NCBI GenBank assembly: GCA_916700875.1
Contig: CAKAKS010000066.1
Location: forward strand, 36,914,716-36,978,715
DNA: 64,000 nucleotides
Source of the DNA: Sebastes aleutianus
Lineage: Eukaryota; Chordata; Actinopteri; Perciformes; Sebastidae
Reading direction: 5' to 3'
Of the stretch, positions 34,901-48,397 are shown one piece after another (the first letter of the stretch is position 1; every line of letters begins with the position of its first letter). Below the pieces are notes generated by a model, which had not been told where the DNA came from, made no database searches, and saw only the letters and a program-made list of their open reading frames with translations. The translations under genes were made by a program, and so were the position numbers.

Positions 34901-37900
34901 ATAAATTGAATACCTTTGGCGCAAAACAAGCAACTTGAAAATGTAACCTGGATCTCTAGGAAAACTCCATGTACAATTAAAGTATTCATAAAGAAAATGA
35001 ACCCAGTGGTTAGTTGCAGCCCTTATGTTGATCATCAGTGGCTACTGAATGTTAATGCTCCCACATCACCTGTATTAGTGATCGTTTTCTCTGCGTTCAG
35101 CTGTTCCAGGCAGAGCAGAGACTGCAGAGATCGCAGCAGCAGTTGAAGGATTTGCGACAGGCAGCAGCAGATGCTGATCCAGAGGGTGAGTACTCGTGTC
35201 CCGCTGTTGCCTTTGCAGGACACAGCTGGAGGGGAAGTTCAAGGACACAGCAGAGCGTTAGGAGGTCTCTCATCTGTTGAGACCCTCTAATTATACTGAT
35301 CTTTGAAGTGCTATAATAGAGCTTATCTAATGTTGACATTGTCTGCTTTTGTTCTCATCTGCTATTGGGCTCTTCAGCCAGAGGACAGATTTACACATTT
35401 ACAGTTTCTAAAATGACTGATGCAATGCAGACTGGGGTGGAGCTGCACAATTAAAGTCACTTATCACAGTACTGTACAGTATGTGTGTGGATGCCAATCT
35501 GTTGTTCAGTAGAAGAATTTGTCTTTCAACGATTACATTCTGAAAGACAGTTTAGATATTAGAGGTGTGTTTTTTCATATGCTTAGTGGGTTTATATGTA
35601 TACAAAGATATTGAGCTTTTCTTAAGTGATGAGAGCTGCAGAAATCCTGATAGGGTTAATTAAAAGCTCCGTCTCTTTCAGGCTTGATGAAGAGGCTTGA
35701 AGAGGAGATCAAGATCAACACCTATATGGTCTCTGAGAAACTCCCCAAAGAGCTGGAGGGTATGAGGCGTACCGTGCGGTACCTGCAGAAAACAGCATCA
35801 GAGCCTGCCATGGGCCAGGCCGATCTGCAGGAGCTGGAGGACAAGGTCAGGACCAGGATGTGCTGTTAGGTCTGTGTAGACCTCCATACAATGCAATATT
35901 CTCACGTCTCTGCTTTTTCTGCAACCGTCACTTTGACAGATTAAAGAAGTTGATTGTCAGATAAACCAGCTGATTGAGAAGAGGATGATGAGGAATGACC
36001 CTATGGATGACAAACTGACCCTTTACAGACAACAGGTGCTGAATTTCTTTTCTGTCTATTTATATTGAGTGAACCGGGCCCTGTGGGTGCCGACTGTGAT
36101 GCTGTGTGAACTTAATCTTTGCTGGCCTCGTGCATGCGAACAAGATAAACCAAACGGGGACCCACTCATACAAAACCAGCTCCATAGCGCTCCTAGAGGT
36201 TAACAAGTCCATAGGGAACCTTTAAGGATGAGCTGCTTTGCAAAGGTTCACCTGTCGGCTGCTTTATGTTACAGAAAACCAGTGCATTGATGTACTGGAT
36301 TATTTATTTATTATCTAACAAGGCAGGGATAGCAGTGCATATCTTTCTCTCCCATCTTCTCGTGAAGGAGTGGTACTAGTGAAAATATGATGATGAAGTT
36401 TTAGGTTATAGTTTTTAGGTAAATATAGTGTGTGTACCGTAAGTTGTCTGTTTTATTATAAACCTACAATATGCCACTTTAAGAGGCTTTTTTATGTACT
36501 GCTTATCCATTCTTTTGTTCACTAAAAAATGTTAAAGCAGCATTGGATAGAAATGGATCAAATATGATTAAAAACAGTTATTTTTAGAGAACGGTCACTA
36601 TATCCTGACAGTAGTGCATGAGACAGGTAATCTGAAAAAAATCATGTTCCTCTGTGTCCTCCGGTGTCCTCCGGTGCTCCTAATGGCATTTGCAAGATTT
36701 AATAGACTGGAGGAAAACAACCAATCAGAGCCGAGCTGGAGTCTGCCATCTCTGAGCAGCCGTCAATCACTCACCAACTCCGATCAAACGGTCAGACTAG
36801 GCAGCGCTGATCAAATATGAATCAATATTCTGGTACTGTAATGTCTATTTCTCTCCTCAGATGTTCTCAGAATCATCTTGTAGTGTACTGTTTAGCTGTA
36901 AAATGAGAAAGTTTGTGAACCAGCAGCCATGTTGAGATCAGTTGAGGAAATACCAAGCACCGCCCACCAGCCGGGGCACACTTTCTCAGTTTTTTTTCTC
37001 AGTTTCTGACTGTTCAGTCAGAAAGTCTTTTGTTGCCATGTTTGTGTATCTAATATAGCATGACGGTTGCAGGCCTCCATCATCATTCGAAGGAAGGAGT
37101 CGAAGGCGGAGGAGCTTCAGGAAGCGAGGGAGGAGCTGGCTGCAGCAGAGAGGGAGCTGAGGCAGAGGAGCAGCCAGGCACAAGCCTCGGATGGGGGAGA
37201 GGTCATCCGGGCCGATGAGGTACACTGGTGTTACAGTCACAAAGTAATGCAATCACTAAATATCTGCCATCGCCCAATCATATTAGCTGGACAGACAATA
37301 GCCAAGAAAAGAACCATTTCCTGCATGATTCTCTTCTTTGTGTTCGAGGTAACTGCTAACATCAGCTTTATCTAAGTGAGCACTATAGAAGACATAAGAG
37401 GCTATTTCTGTTCTTATCCAAACACAGACGGGCTCACTGTCTAATGTTCCTAATCCCTTTTCCTTACTCTCCCCCACAATCCCATGCAGAGCCTTAAATA
37501 GAGAATATCCAGAACAAGGAGCTGTACTGTACAAACGGCCTGAAAGATGGCCTTTTCCAGAATCTGGAGTGTCATCAATCTGATGGACACACTTTTGTCT
37601 TTACTTATATACCATGACGAGGAGGATGTACTCTCCCTCTTTCAGAGACATGGCAGGTGTCGTCTGATATGTCGAATAGAATAGAACTGAACTATTAACA
37701 GGGAGAAAAAAACAAACTAATATTGTCACTTCTTCTTTTGCCCATGTATACATTAAGCTTTAAAGAGTGGACCATAAACAGTTGTGTATTAGCAGAAGGA
37801 CGCTGATAGAGGGGGTTCTGTTGTGACCGTAGGCACTGTGTGGATTAGAATTTTTATAGCCTGGTTTGACGCACGTCAATATCCATGAGGTGAGAGCTGG

Positions 37901-40900
37901 GATCTCTGCAAGTCTGAAATAGCACCAGCGTTCTCCCTGCTCCCCCTGGGGTCCTGTGGGGCTGCTGTCAATCCCTGTGGGTGGTGTTTCTATGTTGACC
38001 CTGACCTCTGACCTACCGGCGTGGAGGGAAAAGAACAACGATGCTAAACATAGCATTTTAGCATTAATACATTATTGCCACAATACTTCCTGTAGTATGG
38101 GCAGCCTTTTCTGGCCTCTACTATGCATTTTATGGTTTCTGTAAATTGGTCAGCTCAGCTGAGAAATGTTCTGGGTTATTACATAGTACCAAACTGAAGG
38201 AGGGGGATGTTTTACTGTAGAAATGTTCTGGGTTATTACATAGTACCAAACTGAAGGAGGGGGATGTTTTACTGTAGAAACGTTGTAGGATATTGTAGAA
38301 ATGTTCTGGGTTATTACATAGTACCAAACTGAAGGAGTCGGATGGTTTTACTGTAGAAAGAAAACAAATGTTTTCACTAATTCTGGCAAGTAGAGGGAGT
38401 ATCAGTGGAAAATGACTTCTACCATGTTTATTCTTTTCAGGAAGGGAAGAGAAAGTAATCATCTGAGCAATGCAGTTGGGAAGTAGCAAAGTCTTCTTCA
38501 TGACAGGAATAAATATTATGGGATGTTGTAGAAATGTGCTGGCAGTACCACTGCTATGAGACAGAAGCTCACGTGTGGATGTTCTAAATCAATTCTAACT
38601 ACAGTATGTACTCCAATGACTGAGATGATGAGAGGGAGCTGTTTGTAGAGACAAAGAGGGCCCTTGAGACTATACATGAATGAAGTTAATGGAAAATGTT
38701 TAGCTTATCAGACTCCTCCGTAGTTTTGGGCCCTCAGCCACGGTGGAGATGATCACTTTATCAGAGGTATTTTCCATTCTGCTGGTTATGTGTCATCACA
38801 TGCCACCCACCAACTGCAGGGTCTCTCTGAGAGGGATGACTACATCTGCTCATCATTGGTTGGCCAGTAACATGAAACCATGTTATCAACCAGCCTCATC
38901 ACACTGGTTAAATTTAGTCTCACTGCAGTCAAGATCCCCTCGCTGGCTTTCTCTTGAAATATTGTTACTTTGCTGCTGTACAGTACACATAGTTTCATTC
39001 ATGTTTTCTATTGACTGTCTGTATGCTAGTGTGTGTGTTGGTGTGAATGTACCGTATGTCTGAGACCAGTGGTGGTGTAAGGACTGCACTGTGGGACAGT
39101 TTACCAGCAGTTGTTTTGGGGACACACTGTCGGGAACACTATGCAGTATTATTCTGTTGTGCTAATTCCTCTCTCAGCCACGTCTGCCCTTCATGTCCCA
39201 AAATACACAAAGAATAAATGTACACACTCACACACACTAAGCTTCACACATCCCGAAGGACATGAAGCCCATTCTGTGATTTCTGGGGCTGTTCTCCCGG
39301 GTCCATGTTCATTTATAGCTGCTCTTCATTGTGTCCCGACAGACAGACAGACAGACAGACAGACAGTCAGTCAGTCAGTCAGTCAGTCAGTCAGTCAGTG
39401 TGAACAGTTATTCTTCTAGTCAGTCAGTCAGTGTGATCAGTTATACTGCCAATCAGTCAGTCAGTGTGACCAGTTATTCTGCCAGTTAGTCAGTCAGTGT
39501 GACCAGTTATTCTGCCAGTCAGTCAGTCAGTCAGTGTGACCAGTTATTCTGCCAATCAGTCAGTCAGTGTGACCAGTTATTCTGCCAATCAGTCAGTCAG
39601 TGTGATCAGTTATACTGCCAATCAGTCAGTCAGTGTGACCAGTTATTCTGCCAGTCAGTCAGTCAGTGTGACCAGTTATTCTGCCAATCAGTCAGTCAGT
39701 GTGATCAGTTATTCAGTCAGTCAGTCAGTCAGTCAGTGTGACCAGTTATTCTGCCAGTCAGTCAGTCAGTGTGACCAGTTATTCTGCCACTTAGTCAGTG
39801 AGTCAGTGTGACCAGTTATTCTGCCAGTCAGTCAGTGTGACCAGTAATTCTGTCAATCAGTCAGTCAGTGTGACCAGTTATTCTGCCAGTCAGTCAGTCA
39901 GTCTGACCAGTTATTCTGCCAGTCAGTCAGTCAGTGTGACCAGTTATTCTGCCAGTCAGACAGTCAGTGTGACCAGTTATTCTGCCAGTCAGTCAGTCAG
40001 TCAGTCAGTGTGACCAGTTGTTCTGCTGGTCAGTCAGTCAGTGTGACCAGTTATTCTGCCAGTCAGTCAGTCAGTCTGACCAGTTATTCTGCCAGTCAGT
40101 CAGTCAGTGTGACCAGTTATTCTGCCAGTCAGTCAGTCAGTGTGACCAGTTATTCTGTCAGTCAGTCAGTCAGTCAGTCAGTCAGTCAGTCAGTCAGTCA
40201 GTCAGTCAGTGTGACCAGTTGTTCTGCTGGTCAGTCAGTCAGTGTGACCAGTTATTCTGCCAGTCAGTCAGTCAGTGTGACCAGTTATTCTGCCAGATCA
40301 AGCTGTTTGCTGTACATAGTTGGCTGTGGCATGGCCCCCCATCACTGCTCTTCTCTAATAGTCATAGTATTACTACAGTAGATGGAGGTTAAAGGGATAG
40401 TTCAATACAACCCCACTCAGAACCTCATAGAACCACACTGAAAAAGACCTGAACTATCCCTTTAACCTCCATCTACTGTAGTAATACACTGACTATGCAT
40501 CAGAACCTCATAGAACCACACTGAGAAAGACCTGAACTATCCCTTTAACCTCCATCTACTGTAGTAACACACTGACTATGGATCAGAACCTCATAGAAGC
40601 CCACAGAGAAAGAACTGAACTATCCCTTTAACCTCCATCTACTGTAGTAATACACTGACTATGGATCAGAACCTCATAGAGCCCCACTGAGAAACACCTG
40701 AACTATCCCTTTAACCTCCATCTACTGTAGTAATACACTGACTATGGATCAGAACCTCATAGAACCACACTGAGAAACACCTGAACTATCCCTTTAACCT
40801 CCATCTACTGTAGTTATACACTGACTATGGATCAGAACCTCATAGAACCACACTGAGAAACACCTGAACTATCCCTTTAAGAGCCAGATTTTTCCTCAGG

Positions 40901-43900
40901 AGTTGGTGGAGACCAAACCAGAGCCAAAAGGAGAGTGTATATTGAACAGACATACAACTCCAGATGATGCTAAAGTTACTCTGTAACTGCTGAATGTGTA
41001 AATAAGCAACAGTTTGCTAACCAGTTTACCGTATAAACTCAGAAGATATTTCTGTTGCCCTTAAAAACAGTTAATGTAGGTTTAAAGACCTTTTAAATGT
41101 CAGCGTTCTTTTAAGTTGAAGGTAATGTTGAATTGTTTTTCTTTGTTCTTCAAAGCTGAAACGTTTGGTGGTGAAATTGCGCAGCAAGGGAACAGTTCAC
41201 AAGAAGCAACGTCAGGAAATTGCTGAGCTGAAAGCAGAATATGGAGTCCTGCAACGAACAGAGGAGATTCTCAAGCAGAGACATGAGACCGTCCAACAGA
41301 AACTGGTAACTCCTATACTGACTCCTATGTTTAACTCTCATGAAATATTATATATATACAGCAAACTGCTTGTTGCTGTTTTTATTGAGGCTTTTAAAAT
41401 CTTTTAGGGTGCTACAGTACAAGCCATTAATTTCACATCGTAATATTTTTTTTATTAAATCATTGGCAGTTGTCATCTGAATGCCACATTCAGCGACCAT
41501 AATGTGTTATCTAGTGAGCAGCTCCAGTTGCACTAGTGGTCATTAAAGGTAGCATGAGTAACTATCGTCTCCCTGCCTGCACTCATGCTGCCGTTCCAAA
41601 TGTGCTGTTTTCACCTGATCTGCTCATTCACACCGAGCGCTTCCTGGAAGTGGCTTGACGCCTGTGTGCGGTCCCAGCACCTGACCTGTTGACAGGCTGT
41701 CTGACGCAGGCTGAGCTGCTATTTCTGATGGCTGCTGACATCTGCTGCTCCTCCTTTGTCTGCATCCCATACAGGATGTGTTAAAGCAATTCAAGTTTTC
41801 CCTCTGATCACATGTGCAGCTGCCGACGTGTCTGCTCCTCGCCTGGATAATTCTTCATGCATTCTAGCATTTTAGTATGGGACAGAGAGAGTGATGAGTG
41901 GGTAGCTCTGTGCTGTCATGTGTTACCTGCGTTGTCAGAAATCTTTGTTTGTTTTCAACAAAGTTGTATCTTGTGGTATGTTTAATACCATTTTAAAAAA
42001 ACAGAATGCACACCTACTGGTGGTTCATGTTGTTGATGTAGACATGTGGGATGACTCATGATTCATTTATTAAGTGTGTGCAACCATTAGGTTTCACTGC
42101 TGAGTTTGTTCATACACTTCTCAGTCACTGTGTGTGTCTGTTGTGTTTTTCAAGCAAACTGTGGAAGCTGAGAAGGGCATCTCTGGCTACAGCGACACTC
42201 AGGAAGAGCTGGAGAGGGTGTCGGCCATCAAGAGCGAGCTGGACGAAAAGAAGGGCCGCACACTGGATGACATGTCTGAAATGGTAACTATACCAGGGCT
42301 AACCCACCTGTATCCCTGTAGGTTATACAAGGTAAATACATTATCCTAGCATAGCTCAAAGCTTCTACCTTATTCATCAGAAGGAAGCAGTTGCAACTGA
42401 TGAGGCCATGCTCCAAGCTGTAGTGAATTTGTTGATCCGCTTGGCAGCTTGTACATTTGCACACACTCGTAATGATGGAGTCAAACATCCCTGGCTCCAA
42501 CCTGAAAGTAGTCCTTACTGGCACTGCCATGAGGCAGAGATATATCATGTTTTAATGAATACTTAGCAAACTGTTTGTGAATAGTGTCACATAACCCTTA
42601 CTGTGGCTCTCATGCTCTTCTAGGATTGGTCATGTTGCACCTGTATGGTTGATAATTGTGCCTAACTTCATCATCTCAGTTTTTTTCTCTGCAGACTTTC
42701 CATGATTTCAGCATGAACTACTATTTCCTCTCAGTTAGCTCTGTTCTGTCATAATTCAGTGTGTGCTATTGGCTTGCTTTTACAGGTGAAGAAATTAAAC
42801 TGTATGATAGTGGAGAAGAAGTCGGCTCTAGCACCCATTATAAAAGAACTGAGGTCACTGAGGCAGCGATGTCAGGTGAGCATCGCCCGCATTATAACAC
42901 CTCTACTTCACAGAATCCTCACACCATATCAATTAATGTTTGGAAAGAACATCTGCCACGTGGACCTTCCACCGCCAAGAAAAAGCAGCACTGTCCTCTT
43001 TCACATACAACTCAGGAATAAACATTGATACTGGTTTTTGAGTCCTTCTTATGTGGTTCAACAGAATCTGAGTCAGTAATATGATATAAATAGTTCATAC
43101 TCCCAAATGCAATAAAGCATACAGTATATAGGATGATGTGGGACTGTATGCCCATGAAACATACAGTTCTCACATTTCACAAACCAATCACAAACATTAT
43201 GTGAGAAAAACATGAGCTATTAATCTGTCCTAAATTGAACAACAAATGGTGGGACCTTCACTGTGTGCCTACAAGCCAGCTAGAGTTCTACACTGTTTGT
43301 GTGCTATCACGGACGGGGTCCATTAAGAATCATTTACATAGTCCATAAATAAATTGCACAATGGGAAAGCCCCCCACATCGCTGAGCTAAAGCGGAGGAT
43401 TACATTTTCCTACACATGTTCCCAGAACCGCTCTTCCATCCTACTGGGTGATGTCTGCGAATGAAGAGCTGCAACAGGAAGACATAAATAGACTTTGCAA
43501 GAGCCTGCTGGAAGTTCAACTGCTCAAATGCCTGCTGGGATGTTTTGTTGATGTGAAACAGTGCTGAGAGTGTGACACTTGTGCATTTCATGTATTTGTC
43601 TCAATTCTCATACAGTATGTAAAATCATTTGTCTCTCACTTCCTGTGTATGACTGTTTGGATTCCTATCTCCTAAGGAACTAAGCCAGGAATATGAGGAG
43701 AAGAAGGCGCAGTATGAAAGTTGTACTGCTGGTTTGGAGAGCAACAGATCTAAACTGGAGCAGGTATACAGTAGTTATTGTCCTACACTAGATAGAATAC
43801 ATTTATCCAGTGTCTTATTTAGTAATAACTTCTGGTCTTTGTTGTTGTTTTTCATTCATAGGAGGTGAAAGCATTGAGAGAGGAGACAGCACAGGAGGAA

Positions 43901-46048
43901 AACCAATATCATTATATCAACTCCATGTCAGAGGCAAGTGTTGCTTAAAGCAGGAAAGAAACATTTTAGCCATTATCCACATGGGTAGGTGTATCAGCCA
44001 TCATTATCACTGTTTCACAAGCCAACCATGGAAAGACTCCAAACTGTGAACAGTGACGTGCATAACAACACGTCTCCAAACAGTCACTGTGGCAGTAAAC
44101 TGGATGTGTCCATCTCGATCCTCCACAGATCACTGAGATGCAAATCCAGCGGGCGGCTGAAGAGATGAAGGCCTATGTGTCCTCTGATCCACAAGAGAGG
44201 AAGAAGGCCATCAGGTGAGCATGCTGAGCCAGGCCAAGCCAGGCCAGCCAGTCAGTGAGTGGAGCTGCTGTCACTTTAATCTCTCATACAGCTCCTCATC
44301 ATACCTGTGATATCAACATATGCTGATACACCACACCTTTATTTAAAAGCAGTAAGTGAGAATGGCTTGCATGTGAATGACATCTCTCTGCTTCTTCTGC
44401 AGGGAAGTGTACATGAAGAGCATTTCAGAACAGGAGTTACTTGGCAAGGTGAGAAAAGTGTATCCCAGAACTGACCTAGCACGTCCCAAACTGCTCCCAA
44501 AGGCTGAACGATCGGTGTGTGAATGAGTATTTAGATCACATCCTGATGGGCAGGTTGGCTCCTTGTGTGGTGGCCTCTGACATCAGTGTGTGAATGTGTG
44601 TGTATGAATGGGTGAATGCTGCCATCAGTGTGTGAATATGTGTGTGAATGTCGTGTGACTGGGGGAATGCTGCCATCAGTGTGTGAATGTTTGTGTGAAT
44701 GGGTGAATGCTGCCATCAGTGTGTGAATGTGTGTGTGTGAATGGGTGAATGCTGACATCAGTGTGTGAATGGGTGAATGCTGCCATCAGTGTGTGAATGT
44801 GTGTGTGAATGGGTGAATGCTGCCATCAGTGTGTGAATGTGTGTGTGAATGGGTGAATGCTGACATCAGTGTGTGAATGTGTGTGTGAATGGGTGAATGC
44901 TGACATCAGTGTGTGAATGTGTGTGTGAATGGGTGAATGCTGACATCAGTGTGTGAATGTGTGTGTGAATGGGTGAATGCTGACATCAGTGTGTGAATGT
45001 GTGTGTGAATGGGTGAATGCTGACATCAGTGTGTGAATGTGTGTGAATGGGTGAATGCTGCCATCAGTGTGTGAATGTGTGTGTGAATGGGTGAATGCTG
45101 ACATCAGTGTGTGAATGTGTGTGTGAATGGGTGAATGCTGACATCAGTGTGTGAATGTGTGTGTGAATGGGTGAATGCTGACATCAGTGTGTGAATGGGT
45201 GTGTGAATTGGTGAATGCTGACATCAGTGTGTGAATGTGTGTGAATGGGTGAATGCTGACATCAGTGTGTGAATGGGTGAATGCTGCCATCAGTGTGAAT
45301 GTGTGTGTGAATGGGTGAATGCTGACATCAGTGTGTGAATGGGTGTGTGAATGGGTGAATGCTAACATCAGTGTGTGAATGGGTGTGTGAATGGGTGAAT
45401 GCTGACATCAGTGTGTGAATGTGTGTGAATGGGTGAATGCTGACATCAGTGTGTGAATGTTTGTGTGTGAATGGGTGAATGCTGACATCAGTGTGTGAAT
45501 GTGTGTGTGAATGGGTGAATGCTGACATCAGTGTGAATGTGTGTGTGAATGGGTGAATGCTGACATCAGTGTGTGAATGGGTGTGTGAATGGGTGAATAC
45601 TGACATCAGTGTGTGAATGTGTGTGTGAATGGGTGAATGCTGACATGTAGTGTTAAGAGCTTTGAGTGATCGAAGACTAGAAAAGGAGCTCTATAAACAC
45701 AAGTCCATTATTACCATTATTGTGTCAAGAAGCTGGTCAGGGAAACCCACTGGAAGCTTCCAGAACTGCAGTAATGTAGATGGAGTAGATGGAAACAGTG
45801 ACTAGACTGGTATTGTACAGAAGTGTGCCATTTAAATGTTTGTATTTTTCCTTTGTGGATTCCAGAAGTTACGTGAGAAGCAGAAGATGGTGAGGGAGAG
45901 CCACGGCGCCAACATGGAGCAGATGAAGATGTGGCGTGACCTGGAGCAGCTGATGGAGTGCAAGAGGCAGTGCTTCATAAGAGCTCAGAGCCAGGCGTCT
46001 ATTGGTCAGGTGATCCAGGAGGGAGGAGAGGATAGGCTGGTGCTGTGA
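19912..46048 (+). CDS. ift81: Intraflagellar transport protein 81 (complete, 18 coding exons)
   Basis: IFT81 is a core subunit of the IFT-B complex; with IFT74 it binds tubulin and moves it into cilia. Exons by reading splice sites: 19912-20055, 31548-31651, 31738-31918, 31998-32087, 32228-32293, 33990-34100, 35101-35185, 35682-35845, 35940-36035, 37073-37219, 41156-41305, 42155-42283, 42786-42875, 43677-43763, 43862-43933, 44129-44214, 44403-44448, 45866-46048. Phases all agree and give 2031 nt, i.e. 676 residues plus TGA, the length I recall for human IFT81. The calponin-homology domain is residues 1 to ~125 ([37 protein letters not shown]); the rest is coiled coil ([37 protein letters not shown]), ending in [15 protein letters not shown]. 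All introns are GT-AG except intron 15 (GC-AG). Intron 1 (11.5 kb) is almost wholly minisatellite. Introns 5, 6, 10 and 17 carry other repeats. No internal stop or frameshift is seen, so the gene looks functional. Confidence 0.96.
20069..31503. repeat. 11.4 kb minisatellite filling ift81 intron 1
   Basis: The array is built from three 9-base words, GTAGCTTCA (A), GTTAGCACA (B) and GTGGTGTCA (C), arranged as ABABC or ABC units of 45 or 27 bases, with variants such as GTTAGCATA, GTTAGTACC, GTGATGTCA and GTAGCTTTA. It starts about 14 bases after the exon 1 donor and ends 44 bases before exon 2. Because the period is a multiple of three, both strands stay open for up to 904 codons (VSVASVSTV on plus, [13 protein letters not shown] on minus). 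Larger blocks recur; see the findings. Confidence 0.97.
32397..33783. mobile_element. Foldback element with ~600-bp inverted arms in ift81 intron 5
   Basis: Left arm 32397 to ~32985 and right arm ~33160 to 33783 are inverted copies. Each carries the same 63-codon open frame (32534-32725 plus, 33345-33536 minus), 56 of 63 residues alike. The outer parts contain short repeats of GAATATGGAATGAAATCCTG type, longer in the right arm. About 175 bases separate the arms. No transposase is recognised, so the class is unknown. Confidence 0.8.
34310..34603. mobile_element. MITE, AGGGCTGAAAC ... GTTGCAGCCCT family
   Basis: The ends AGGGCTGAAAC and GTTGCAGCCCT are inverted, and the inside has the AT-rich GATTAATC-type and 'GGTTTTGGACTGTTGGACAG' sequence of a very common fish hAT-type MITE. 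It lies in ift81 intron 6. Confidence 0.75.
34763..35023. mobile_element. Second MITE of the same family in ift81 intron 6
   Basis: The ends AGAGCTGAGAC and GTTGCAGCCCT are inverted with changes, and inside are GCCGATTAATCCATTAATCA and AAGCCAAAATGCCAAAAGTG, diagnostic of the family. It ends 77 bases before exon 7. Confidence 0.75.
35186..35681 (+). other. ift81 intron 7
   Basis: GT-AG intron with nothing recognisable inside. Confidence 0.7.
36036..37072 (+). other. ift81 intron 9
   Basis: GT-AG intron of 1037 bases. No repeat or gene is recognised. Confidence 0.7.
37220..38160 (+). other. ift81 intron 10, 5' part
   Basis: Single-copy looking sequence with no recognised gene. The rest of this 3936-base intron carries three tandem arrays. 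Confidence 0.6.
38161..38358. repeat. 57-bp tandem repeat, three copies
   Basis: The unit begins GTAGAAATGTTCTGGGTTAT and ends GGGGGATGTTTTACT. Two copies are adjacent, then a 21-base partial unit, then a third with small changes. Confidence 0.9.
39337..40297. repeat. GACA/GTCA microsatellite and ~33-bp minisatellite
   Basis: A GACA run passes into a CAGT run and then into units of CAGTCAGTCAGTGTGACCAG followed by TTATTCTGCCAGT. The minisatellite unit contains the tetranucleotide run, so it probably grew from the microsatellite. Open frames are artefacts. Confidence 0.93.
40361..40881. repeat. 83-bp minisatellite, six copies, with an inverted start
   Basis: Units contain CTGAACTATCCCTTTAACCT, CCATCTACTGTAGTAATACA and ATGGATCAGAACCTCATAGA. 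The first ~44 bases (40361-40404) are the same sequence in inverse orientation, so the array begins with a hairpin. Confidence 0.9.
41306..42154 (+). other. ift81 intron 11
   Basis: GT-AG intron; no repeat or gene recognised. Confidence 0.65.
42284..42785 (+). other. ift81 intron 12
   Basis: GT-AG intron; nothing recognised. Confidence 0.65.
42876..43676 (+). other. ift81 intron 13
   Basis: GT-AG intron; nothing recognised. Confidence 0.65.
43934..43939 (+). promoter_or_regulatory. Non-canonical GC splice donor of ift81 intron 15
   Basis: Exon 15 ends in GAG and the intron begins GCAAGT, giving AG|GCAAGT, the strong consensus of the minor GC-AG class. The acceptor is CCTCCACAG at 44120-44128. 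Only this junction joins NSMSE to [16 protein letters not shown] in frame, as the IFT81 alignment requires. Reading on without splicing meets a stop a few codons later. Confidence 0.85.
44515..45710 (+). mobile_element. SINE remnant with a greatly expanded interior
   Basis: The left part (TCCTGATGGGCAGGTTGGCT CCTTG) and the right part (GTTAAGAGCTTTGAGTGATC, AAAGGAGCTCTATAAACACA) match the two halves of the SINE at 54697-55033 read on the minus strand. The tRNA-like head is missing here. The interior is the 40-bp array at 44585-45645. It sits in ift81 intron 17. Confidence 0.75.
44585..45645. repeat. 40-bp minisatellite, about 27 copies, in ift81 intron 17
   Basis: The unit is GTGAATGCTGACATCAGTGT plus GTGAATGTGTGTGTGAATGG, with GCTGCC variants and some short units. 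The same word occurs two or three times inside the SINE at 54697-55033. Confidence 0.95.
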
Positions 46049-46772
46049 GGACTCGTAGAAGCAGGGTCAACTGCAGGTCACCCACAGTACTCTGACTACA
46101 CACAAGTTCAACTTAATACCCTCCATCTTTTTACACTTCTAGTTATTCTAAGTTACTGGACACCACAGCACCAGGTTGGTTTTGTTGTTCGTGGGGTTGA
46201 AAGGGATCTTTTGTAAGAAGCACACCAGAACACATGTGTCTGGAGGTGTTGCAGGACCTCTGGCCCCTGGACGCTCCATTTATTTCCCTTTTGCCACATC
46301 TTTCAACAATACGCTTCCAATCAAAGTGTTGGCAGATAACAGCAGACAAAGCGGTACACTCGGGAGGTGGCTGCGGTCAACTATTTTTGGCATCAACCAC
46401 CATGACCTTGGACAGGGGAATTCACTGGGACCTCCATTGCTTTGGACAGTGCAAATGAAATATTTGAAGATAAGCTTTGATATTTAAGAAATACATTGTT
46501 AAATATTTGGGTTTTCTATGTATTTCTATTAAATGTATTTCATATTAATTTTGACTCATGTTTCATTATAATAGTCATCTAAAGTACAACGTTGCCCATC
46601 CGCAAATTCCCAGTTATGATAAAGATGTATTCACATATTTCAGTTTAAAAGGAATGAATACCTAATACTAATGTAGAATAATACTAGAAGTGAAAGATTT
46701 GATGATGATTAAGAGTATTGTGTTTGCTTTCTTAAATTGAAGTAGTATGAAATATGTTGCCTTTATGTCATA
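46049..46772 (+). other. ift81 3' UTR and downstream sequence
   Basis: It holds a candidate polyadenylation signal at 46528. The 103-codon open frame at 46176-46487 has no recognisable similarity and is not called. Confidence 0.5.
46528..46533 (+). terminator. Possible ift81 polyadenylation signal ATTAAA
   Basis: ATTAAA lies 480 bases after the ift81 stop codon in an AT-rich stretch, followed by T-rich sequence. It is the common variant of AATAAA. The 3' end is not otherwise supported. Confidence 0.35.
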
Positions 46773-46774
46773 TA

Positions 46775-48395
<1,621 letters not shown>

Positions 48396-48397
48396 TA

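Noticed and set aside
46176..46487. 103-codon frame after ift81
   Set aside because: It lies in the presumed 3' UTR, without splice or family support.
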